10,687 nucleotides of DNA from Microcaldota archaeon. GTDB taxonomy: Archaea > Micrarchaeota > Micrarchaeia > Micrarchaeales > Micrarchaeaceae. The DNA is taken from the NCBI GenBank assembly GCA_013330215.1, contig DUIS01000055.1, forward strand, positions 1 to 10,687, read 5' to 3'. A program made the position numbers and the translations under genes. Under the pieces are notes generated by a model that saw nothing but the letters and a program-made list of their open reading frames with translations, was not told where the DNA came from and ran no database searches. Shown here one piece after another: positions 6,149 to 10,687 of this stretch; position 1 is the stretch's first letter; each line of letters opens with the position of its first letter.

Positions 6149-6211
6149 TGTAGTAGTTAACATGTTCCGTTCGCAACGGAAAGATGGCGGGTGCGATTCC
6201 CGCCGAGTCCA
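6139..6211 (+). tRNA. tRNA-Ala (anticodon CGC)
   Basis: A full cloverleaf folds over 73 nt. The acceptor stem is GGGCTCG (6139-6145) with CGAGTCC (6204-6210), including the G3-U70 wobble that marks alanine tRNAs. The D stem is GTGT/ACAT and the anticodon stem TTCCG/CGGAA with loop TTCGCAA, giving anticodon CGC (codon GCG). The T stem is GCGGG/CCCGC, and the discriminator is A73. CCA is not encoded, and no intron is present. Two positions are unusual: the T loop is TGCGATT, with G where U/pseudouridine 55 is almost invariant, and the D loop is AGTAGTTA, with only one G where GG (18-19) is expected. Stems are fully paired, so the gene is probably functional or only recently altered. The 3' end is 1 nt from the stop of the convergent Nudix gene, with no T-run terminator. 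Confidence 0.93.
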
Positions 6212-6212
6212 T

Positions 6213-6713
6213 CTACCTTCCCATATCCTCCGTATACCGCTTGAAGAGCTTTAGGAATATCGGCACAAATTTCTCCCCTCTTGCTATCATCCCGTCTATC
6301 TCTTCAATGGAGTAAGGATGCAGAGACAACGAATCTTCGTGGACTCTTGGTTTTTCATCCGATCTCGCAATGAAGAAAGCCACAAACTCGTTAGATGTCT
6401 CCTTAGATGCCTGCAGTGTGTGCATTCGCTCAAGGGCAAGGCCCTGTATGCCGAGCTCCTCGAGTGCCTCCCTTTGCGCGCCTTCAAGATAGCTTTCTCC
6501 TCTGCTTATGTGTCCTGCAGCCGCCGAGCTGTAGTATCCCGGGTATGTGTCAGTGGTGGACGCCCTCTTCTCAAGCCATATCCTGCCTTTGGAATCGATC
6601 AGGAATATGTGCGCAGATCTATGCCTAAGCTCCGCGTTGTGTATGCCCTTCCTCGGGGCGCTGCCTATTACCTCATCCGCCTCATTTACAACATCTACCA
6701 TCTCTTCAGCCAT
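6213..6713 (-). CDS. Nudix hydrolase (IPP-isomerase-like / YfcD-like subgroup)
   Basis: Nudix enzymes hydrolyse nucleoside-diphosphate-linked substrates; a related branch isomerises isopentenyl diphosphate. From ATG 6713 the protein has 166 residues; an upstream ATG at 6725 would add four. I prefer 6713 because GGGTG lies 5 nt ahead, while 6725 has no ribosome site. The N-terminus EEMVDVVNEADEVIG, followed by HRSAHIFLI, is typical of the YfcD/IPP-isomerase-like subgroup. The Nudix box is complete (numbering from ATG 6725): Gly71, Glu77, Arg85-Glu86, Glu89-Glu90 and Gly92 in the GX5EX7REUXEEXGU pattern. The cysteine motif of true type I IPP isomerase is absent, so I do not call idi; the substrate is unknown. 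It is the last gene of the operon with the methyltransferase and P-loop kinase, and converges on tRNA-Ala. Confidence 0.85.
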   Translation of the reverse strand: MAEEMVDVVNEADEVIGSAPRKGIHNAELRHRSAHIFLIDSKGRIWLEKRASTTDTYPGYYSSAAAGHISRGESYLEGAQREALEELGIQGLALERMHTLQASKETSNEFVAFFIARSDEKPRVHEDSLSLHPYSIEEIDGMIARGEKFVPIFLKLFKRYTEDMGR

Positions 6714-6728
6714 CCAAACACCCATTTA

Positions 6729-7385
6729 TCATTTTTTCTCCACTACGACCTCCACTCCCGTATAGACATGTGGGTACTCAAGCTTAAATACGGAATCGAG
6801 CCGGCTCATATAGCAGAGGATAGCATGCAGGTAAAGCAGCGGATCGTAGTACCTAGCCTTGTGCGGATCCTTCATGAGGAAGCGCACATTGTGCGACAGC
6901 ACGAAGAAAAACCCGCTGTACGGGGCGGATTCCGACTCTATAATCCTGAATCCGTGCCTCTCAAGCAGCGCATTTATGCCCTGGCGCGTAAACCTGCAGA
7001 TGTCTATAGGATAATTGTGCTCACGCCAGTAGAAAGGAACCCATACCAATGCGCGGCCCCTCTTTTTCATCACCCTGTGCATCTCTCTCACTATCGCCTC
7101 AGGGTCCTTTACGTGCTCAAGCATTGCAATGCACATCATGTTCTCTATTGCATTGTCCTTGAACGGCAATCTCTCCGCGTTTGCTAGCACGTCAGGCCGT
7201 TCCTTTCTGTCAATGTTTATTGTTCTGTAATCCGAAAAGAATTTCCCATACGGGTGCCCCCGAACTCCACCTATGTCGTATACCGTTCCGCTCTTGCAAT
7301 GACGCCTTGCAAAGCCTTCCACGGCCTCAGTTATCCTTTCCCTTGTCAGTGTGTCGGAAGCAAGAGTCCTGATTTTGTTTGGCAT
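6729..7385 (-). CDS. Class I SAM-dependent methyltransferase (Methyltransf_11-like)
   Basis: A 218-residue protein with the Rossmann-fold methyltransferase order. Motif I is YDIGGVRG at 36-43, binding the methionine part of SAM. The acidic end of strand 2 is NIDRKERPDV (Asp59). Motif II/III is ANAERLPFKDN at 68-78, and the post-motif MLEHVKDPEAIVREMHRVMKKRG with a VWVPF strand is the typical 'LEHv.dp...l.E..RvLkpgG' of Methyltransf_11 proteins. The second half (about 118-200) has many aromatics (FYWREHNYPID, YSGFFFVLSHN) and probably forms the acceptor-binding cap. The acceptor cannot be told; small molecules, lipids and glycans are all targets in this superfamily. Its first 40 nt overlap the 3' end of the kinase gene, in another frame, and it ends 3 nt before ATG 6725. 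No other ATG lies between 7385 and the SAM motifs, and AAGGA lies 9 nt upstream of the ATG. Confidence 0.85.
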   Translation of the reverse strand: MPNKIRTLASDTLTRERITEAVEGFARRHCKSGTVYDIGGVRGHPYGKFFSDYRTINIDRKERPDVLANAERLPFKDNAIENMMCIAMLEHVKDPEAIVREMHRVMKKRGRALVWVPFYWREHNYPIDICRFTRQGINALLERHGFRIIESESAPYSGFFFVLSHNVRFLMKDPHKARYYDPLLYLHAILCYMSRLDSVFKLEYPHVYTGVEVVVEKK

Positions 7386-7951
7386 TCAATCGTTCCTTGT
7401 GCTAAGATTTTTGCGGCCTCTATTCCTTTCCTAAGGAAGGTATCCAAATCCCCGTTATTTATCAATTCTAATTGTGCTATCCCACGTCTTAGAAGCGCAG
7501 CCAGGCCTACCGTGTTCTTGATTCTGTCCAGTTCATCCAGGTGCCTCTCTGCTTCTTCAGGGCCGATATCTGCCTTCAGCCTTAGGAACCTGAGTCTGTC
7601 CTCCCTATTCGCGGATATTGCCATAAGATGTATACTGTGCTCTGGAAATCTGCTCTTCATCAGTTCCAGGAAGGCATGCGAATATACGCTTTCCACCACT
7701 ACCCCATCTCCTGAGCTGTTCTTGGATATCTCATCGATGTATGTTGACCATTGGCTGTAATAGGTCGCGAAAAGGCCAAATTTGGCATGATATTCCGGTG
7801 GGGTTCCATGGGCACCGAACTGCGCCCTCTGGTGGTTACCAAGGCTGAAGAGTCCCATATCTAGGTGCTCACTTATGCTTCTTGCGAGCGAGCTCTTGCC
7901 TACCGCACTGTAGCCCGTTATCGCTATTATCTGTTTTTGCCTCTCCGCCAA
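7346..7951 (-). CDS. P-loop kinase-like NTPase
   Basis: A 201-residue protein with a clear Walker A motif at 13-20 (GYSAVGKS) directly after a hydrophobic strand (QIIAIT). This is the layout of small-molecule and nucleotide kinases and AAA_33-like P-loop proteins. A second strand GDGVVVESVYSH near 82-93 could carry the acidic Walker B-like residue. NREDRLRFLRLKADIGPEEAERHLDE, rich in Arg and Glu, resembles the LID/helical region of kinases such as dephospho-CoA or cytidylate kinase. I cannot assign the substrate. The start is TTG 7951: an upstream in-frame TGA excludes extension, and AGGTAA lies 5 nt ahead of the TTG. It leads the operon with the methyltransferase and Nudix genes, overlapping the former by 40 nt. 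A promoter could be the A/T-rich element at 8024-8035 or AATTAAATAAA near 8005-8015. Confidence 0.75.
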   Translation of the reverse strand: MAERQKQIIAITGYSAVGKSSLARSISEHLDMGLFSLGNHQRAQFGAHGTPPEYHAKFGLFATYYSQWSTYIDEISKNSSGDGVVVESVYSHAFLELMKSRFPEHSIHLMAISANREDRLRFLRLKADIGPEEAERHLDELDRIKNTVGLAALLRRGIAQLELINNGDLDTFLRKGIEAAKILAQGTIECQTKSGLLLPTH

Positions 7952-8023
7952 GATATTACCTAGAACTCATCCATAATCTCAGGATAAACTGCAGAATCTG
8001 GCTTTATTTAATTCTGTTTTTAG

Positions 8024-8035
8024 TGATATATATTA
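8024..8035. promoter_or_regulatory. Near-palindromic TATA element between divergent kinase and DUF167 genes
   Basis: TGATATATATTA is close to a palindrome and can be read as a TATA box on both strands. In the plus direction it predicts a start near 8055, about 9 nt before ATG 8064. In the minus direction it predicts a start near 8004 and a leader of about 53 nt before TTG 7951. The 112-nt gap 7952-8063 holds no gene. Confidence 0.45.
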
Positions 8036-8063
8036 CTTCCCAATCAGAATATTATCTGTTTTC

Positions 8064-8306
8064 ATGATAATAAAAGTAAAGGTGATTCCGAACTCCAAGG
8101 TTGAGCTAGTGCAGAAGACAGGCCCCTTGGATTATGTGCTCAAAGTAAGGGAGCGGGCAATCGAAGGGCGGGCAAACGCCGCTGTCATCGCTCTGCTCTC
8201 ATCCTATTTCAAAGTTAAAAGGTCCAGCGTCTCAATAATAAAAGGTGCCAAGGGAAGGGAAAAGATTATTGAAGTCACACTTCCCGAACTACGTGGTAAC
8301 CTATAA
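8064..8306 (+). CDS. DUF167 (YggU-like) family protein
   Basis: An 80-residue protein matching DUF167/YggU along its whole length. It has an N-terminal strand IIKVKVIPNSKV, a second strand DYVLKVRERAIEGRANAAVIALLSSYF with the diagnostic EGRANAAV loop (about residues 33-40), then VKRSSVSIIKGAKGREKIIEV, the family's 'hhhGxxxRxKxhxh' ending. The fold is a small alpha/beta protein; its biochemical role is unknown in all domains of life. The ATG has a short predicted leader from the TATA element at 8024-8035. Its TAA stop overlaps the TATA box of the downstream ccdA-like gene. It may be co-transcribed with the redox genes in part, but the downstream genes have their own promoter. Confidence 0.88.
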   Translation: MIIKVKVIPNSKVELVQKTGPLDYVLKVRERAIEGRANAAVIALLSSYFKVKRSSVSIIKGAKGREKIIEVTLPELRGNL

Positions 8307-8310
8307 ATAA
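8302..8310 (+). promoter_or_regulatory. TATA-box promoter of the ccdA-thioredoxin operon
   Basis: TATAAATAA contains the stop codon of the DUF167 gene and predicts a transcript start near 8331. This is only about 6 nt before GTG 8337 and 15 nt before ATG 8346. The mRNA would be practically leaderless, which argues against any missing upstream N-terminal helix for the CcdA-like protein. Confidence 0.5.
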
Positions 8311-8336
8311 AGAAGAAGACCTAGACATTCAGCTTC

Positions 8337-9065
8337 GTGGTGCTGATGCGAAAACAGGACGTAATATTCCTTAACTCTGTCTTTTTCGTCCTAGGATTCA
8401 CCCTGGTCTTCTCCATCGTGGGCATACTGTTCCAAACACTCCTTTCGCACGTCTCCTACTCTGTCATGGGCATGCTCAGGATAATTGGAGGAGTGTTGAT
8501 AATCGGCTTCGGAGTGCTGATCATCGCCTCTACAAAATACATAATACCATTCTTCTCTACCGAGCATAAGATAGAGATAAAGAGGTTCAGCAACAGCTAT
8601 CTGACCTCCTTGGTGTTCGGCATTGCATTCGCATTGGGATGGACACCCTGCGTAGGTGCAATACTAGGCGCGATATACGTGTTTGCGGCAACCTCACCAA
8701 GCCTGGGATTCCTTCTACTGCTGGCATACTCACTCGGACTGGGAATACCATTCCTCATATTCGGCGCATTCATATCAAAGGTTTCTGATCTGATGAAAAG
8801 GGTACACGGCCTCTTGAAGTACTTCAGCATAGTGAGCGGGGTATTCTTGATAGCGGTAGGGTTGCTGGTCGTTACTGGGTACATAGGCGTGCTTGCCGTA
8901 TTCCTAATCGGCCCCCAGGGGTCAATGGCGCTAAGCGGGCAGCTCAACTTCCTAATAGCGATCTTTGCCGGGGTACTCACCTTCGTATCACCGTGCATAC
9001 TCCCTTTATTGCCTGCATACCTATCATACATGGCGGGAACTGCGGTTGGCGAGGCTAGAAAATGA
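8337..9065 (+). CDS. CcdA/DsbD-like transmembrane electron carrier, apparently circularly permuted
   Basis: CcdA-family proteins pass electrons from cytoplasmic thioredoxin across the membrane through two cysteines. This 242-residue protein has six hydrophobic helices at about 10-32, 46-64, 88-117, 123-147, 160-183 and 203-232. The first matches CcdA helix 2 (FFVLGFTLVF). The third holds FALGWTPC (Cys105, normally helix 4), with YSLGLGIPFLIF after it. The last holds FVSPCILPLLPAYLSYMAG (Cys220), which in CcdA is helix 1. The order is therefore 2-3-4-5-6-1. Lys/Arg residues lie at the N-terminus, in the loops 67-83 and 148-161, and at the C-terminus, fitting both ends inside. A TAG at 8322 and a promoter at 8302 exclude a longer N-terminus. 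Start is GTG 8337, GTG 8340 or ATG 8346. The stop overlaps the next gene as ATGA. Family assignment is firm; permutation is my inference from motif order. Confidence 0.88.
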   Translation: MVLMRKQDVIFLNSVFFVLGFTLVFSIVGILFQTLLSHVSYSVMGMLRIIGGVLIIGFGVLIIASTKYIIPFFSTEHKIEIKRFSNSYLTSLVFGIAFALGWTPCVGAILGAIYVFAATSPSLGFLLLLAYSLGLGIPFLIFGAFISKVSDLMKRVHGLLKYFSIVSGVFLIAVGLLVVTGYIGVLAVFLIGPQGSMALSGQLNFLIAIFAGVLTFVSPCILPLLPAYLSYMAGTAVGEARK

Positions 9066-10129
9066 AAATCAATATCTATCTGCTGGTGTTCGGGATAATA
9101 TGCATCATAATAATAGCCGCAGCGCTCTCGTTGTTTGTTTTCAACAAAAGCCTCACCGCTTCAGTCTCGCTCTCAAACCTTCAGAACTACGGCCCAGCGC
9201 CAAACATACAGGGCATATCCGCATGGATAAACTCACCGCAACTCAACATATCCCAGCTTAAGGGGAAGGTGGTGCTTGTGGATTTCTGGACTTACTCCTG
9301 CATAAACTGCATACGCACGATACCCTACCTAAACGCATGGGAAAGCAAGTACGGAAACAACGGGCTTGTGATAATAGGCGTCCACACTCCGGAGTTCCAG
9401 TTCGAGCATAACTACAGCAATGTAGAAGCCGCGGTAAAGAAGTTCAATATCAAATACCCCGTAGCGCTTGACAACAACTATTCTACCTGGGATGCCTACG
9501 GCAATGAGTACTGGCCCGCAGATTATCTGATAGACGCCAGAGGCGACATAAGGTATGAGAGCATAGGTGAAGGCAACTACAATGTGACCGATATGGCAAT
9601 CAGGGAGCTGCTTGTAAGCGCAGGCTATACAATTCCATCGAACCTCACGAACCTGACCCGCAACTACAATCTCTCGCAGATAGGCACCCCAGAGCTGTAC
9701 CTTGGCTGGAACAGGGCAAGGGCCCCGCTTGGAAACATCCAGGGCTTCCAGCCGAACAAGACAGTCAACTATGTGCCTGTTAACATAACGAAGGAGAATA
9801 TTGTTTACCTCTCCGGCCAGTGGTACAATGCGCCGGACGGCATGGTGGCTGTCAACAATTCGAAGATATTCCTGGTCTATAGGGCCAAAAATGTTAACAT
9901 AGTCGCAGCGTCGACCAACGGCACCTCTCCAATAACAGTCAAGCTCGACGGGCAGAACCTGACGCAACCCTACCTTGGGAACGACACGCACCTCTATAAC
10001 GGCAAGGCTGTGGCTGAGGTAAACTCCTCAAGGCTCTACAATATCATATCCGCGCCATCCTACGGCTGGCACACATTGGAGATAGATGCAGGCCCTAATT
10101 TCAAGATATACACGTTTACTTTCGGCTAA
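9062..10129 (+). CDS. Membrane-anchored DipZ-type thioredoxin-like protein with C-terminal CBM-like domain
   Basis: An extracytoplasmic thiol-disulfide protein, probably reduced by the CcdA-like partner. A single N-terminal helix (residues 5-27) is an uncleaved anchor. The thioredoxin-like domain runs from about 43 to 188: YGPAPNIQGI, KVVLVDFWTYSCINC with redox Cys80 and Cys83, VIIGVHTPEF, YPVALDNN and the cis-proline Pro152 in YWPADYLID. These are close to the DipZ/TlpA branch. The C-terminal part (about 208-355) opens with TPELYLGW and ends with YTFTFG, the signature of the beta-sandwich domain that ends DipZ proteins, where it resembles carbohydrate-binding modules. In DipZ these domains are fused behind CcdA; here they form a separate gene with a four-base overlap, GAGG seven bases before the ATG. 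Fifteen N-x-S/T sequons fit an archaeal surface glycoprotein. The length of 355 residues is complete. Confidence 0.92.
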   Translation: MKINIYLLVFGIICIIIIAAALSLFVFNKSLTASVSLSNLQNYGPAPNIQGISAWINSPQLNISQLKGKVVLVDFWTYSCINCIRTIPYLNAWESKYGNNGLVIIGVHTPEFQFEHNYSNVEAAVKKFNIKYPVALDNNYSTWDAYGNEYWPADYLIDARGDIRYESIGEGNYNVTDMAIRELLVSAGYTIPSNLTNLTRNYNLSQIGTPELYLGWNRARAPLGNIQGFQPNKTVNYVPVNITKENIVYLSGQWYNAPDGMVAVNNSKIFLVYRAKNVNIVAASTNGTSPITVKLDGQNLTQPYLGNDTHLYNGKAVAEVNSSRLYNIISAPSYGWHTLEIDAGPNFKIYTFTFG

Positions 10130-10154
10130 AACCGTTTGAAAGATTAATCAAAAC

Positions 10155-10171
10155 TAATTAATTAATTTTTT
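10155..10171 (+). terminator. Probable T-run terminator after the redox operon
   Basis: A repeated TAAT block runs directly into six thymines (10166-10171), 26 nt after the stop codon. T-runs without a strong hairpin are the usual archaeal terminator. The following bases to 10200 are A/T-rich and show no gene. Confidence 0.45.
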
Positions 10172-10203
10172 ATGATAATGAGAGCAGCTGAAAAAGAGTT
10201 AAC

Positions 10204-10213
10204 TATTTAATAA
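10204..10213 (+). promoter_or_regulatory. TATA-box promoter of the right-edge Nudix gene
   Basis: TATTTAATAA is centred about 25 nt before ATG 10233, so the transcript would start on or next to the start codon (leaderless). No Shine-Dalgarno is visible before the ATG, in agreement. Confidence 0.45.
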
Positions 10214-10232
10214 GTAATACTAATATCTAAAC

Positions 10233-10687
10233 ATGCCCCACATACATGAAAAGATAGACTTCACTGCAGAAGTTTTTGTTGTTTACGGCAATAAAGTTCT
10301 TCTAAGAAAACACGACAAATATAAAATCTGGTTGAGCGTCGGCGGCCACATAGAATTAAACGAAGATCCAAACCAAGCGGCTATTCGCGAAGTTAAAGAA
10401 GAAGTAGGATTAAATATAACACTTTCTGGAAAAATTCCTAAATTCAGGGAAGAAGGCGATGACTACAAAGAATTGATACCTCCAATATCGATGAATAGAC
10501 ATAGAATAAATCCAACACACGAACACATTACTCTTGTTTTCTTCGCAAAATCAGATACCGATAGAATAAAAACTTCAAAAGAAGAAGTAAGCGAAGAGTG
10601 CAAGTGGTTCAACAAAGCAGAAATAGATTCTGGGTCCTATGAGATTAAGGAATCAATAAAGTATTATGCAAAAATGGCTCTTGAGCG
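10233..10687 (+). CDS. Nudix hydrolase, C-terminus cut by right edge
   Basis: From ATG 10233 an open frame of 151 codons reaches the window end without a stop. The N-terminus begins MPHIHEKIDFTAEVFVV, then VLLRKHDKYKIWLSVGGHIE. The Nudix box follows the GX5EX7REUXEEXGU pattern, beginning at the second Gly of GGHIE (about residue 39) and ending with REVKEEVGL at about 53-61. A His-rich loop (NRHRINPTHEHITLVFFAK) and SEECKWFNKAEID near the end match the closing strands of the fold, where Nudix proteins typically have an 'E...W....el' ending. The substrate cannot be told. The gene is separate from the redox operon by a T-run and has its own promoter. Codon use is AT-richer than the redox genes (21 of 60 G/C at 10561-10620), which may point to later acquisition. 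It is unrelated in detail to the Nudix gene at 6213. Confidence 0.85.
   Translation, partial: MPHIHEKIDFTAEVFVVYGNKVLLRKHDKYKIWLSVGGHIELNEDPNQAAIREVKEEVGLNITLSGKIPKFREEGDDYKELIPPISMNRHRINPTHEHITLVFFAKSDTDRIKTSKEEVSEECKWFNKAEIDSGSYEIKESIKYYAKMALE

Noticed and set aside
6213..6713. Calling the Nudix gene isopentenyl-diphosphate isomerase (idi)
   Set aside because: The active-site cysteine motif of type I isomerase is absent. Only the general Nudix box and the N-terminal subgroup resemblance are present.
6318..7187. Open plus-strand frame of 289 codons antisense to the Nudix and methyltransferase genes
   Set aside because: It lies opposite two genes with complete family motifs, crosses their junction, and its product has no recognisable pattern. 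It is a shadow of G/C-biased third positions.
9329..9991. Open minus-strand frame of 220 codons opposite the thioredoxin-like gene
   Set aside because: Antisense to a gene with clear catalytic motifs; no promoter or ribosome site at its start.
1..10687. CRISPR arrays, insertion sequences, rRNA genes or riboswitches
   Set aside because: No regularly spaced repeats, transposase-like frames with terminal inverted repeats, rRNA stretches or recognisable riboswitch cores were seen on reading through the window.

Overview
The window looks archaeal. It carries a class I (archaeal-type) CCA-adding enzyme, a single-domain Trm1, a DUF357 protein, an AK6/Fap7-type adenylate kinase and a tRNA without an encoded CCA end. 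TATA-box promoters about 25 nt before the likely transcript starts give several leaderless or short-leader genes. Packing is tight: gaps of 1-10 nt, four-base overlaps and convergent stops. This would fit a small-genome (DPANN-like) archaeon, but no marker here fixes the lineage.

Layout. 1-337 (-): N-terminal part of a cysteine-rich zinc-finger-like protein running off the left edge, divergent from an orphan 168-residue protein at 518-1024 (+). 1032-2891 (-): operon of a two-helix membrane protein with a bacterial-PH-like domain, a DUF357 protein and Trm1. 2945-3529 (+): AK6-type kinase with no ATG, GTG or TTG start that keeps its P-loop; AUA at 2945 is the best candidate. 3538-4950 (-): CCA-adding enzyme. 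5093-6148 (+): AT-rich LAGLIDADG homing endonuclease whose last codons run into a tRNA-Ala(CGC) gene at 6139-6211. 6213-7951 (-): operon of a P-loop kinase, a SAM methyltransferase and a Nudix hydrolase. 8064-8306 (+): DUF167 protein. 8337-10129 (+): two-gene thiol-redox operon. 10233-end (+): a second, AT-rich Nudix gene cut by the right edge.

How the genes work together. Trm1, the CCA-adding enzyme and tRNA-Ala belong to tRNA maturation; the tRNA lacks CCA and so needs the enzyme encoded 1.2 kb away. The redox operon is a split form of a DipZ-type system: a CcdA-like membrane electron carrier followed, with an ATGA overlap, by a membrane-anchored thioredoxin-like protein with a DipZ-type C-terminal domain. 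Together they would move reducing equivalents from cytoplasmic thioredoxin to extracytoplasmic disulfides.

The most striking observation is that the CcdA-like protein appears circularly permuted. The helix with the Ser-Pro-Cys motif, normally the first transmembrane segment, lies at the extreme C-terminus, after the helix with the Thr-Pro-Cys motif. Positive charges fit this 2-3-4-5-6-1 order with both ends in the cytoplasm. That topology would explain why the thioredoxin domain is a separate protein with its own anchor. Other points of interest are the AUA start, the homing endonuclease that takes its stop codon from the tRNA, and two substitutions at the tRNA elbow.
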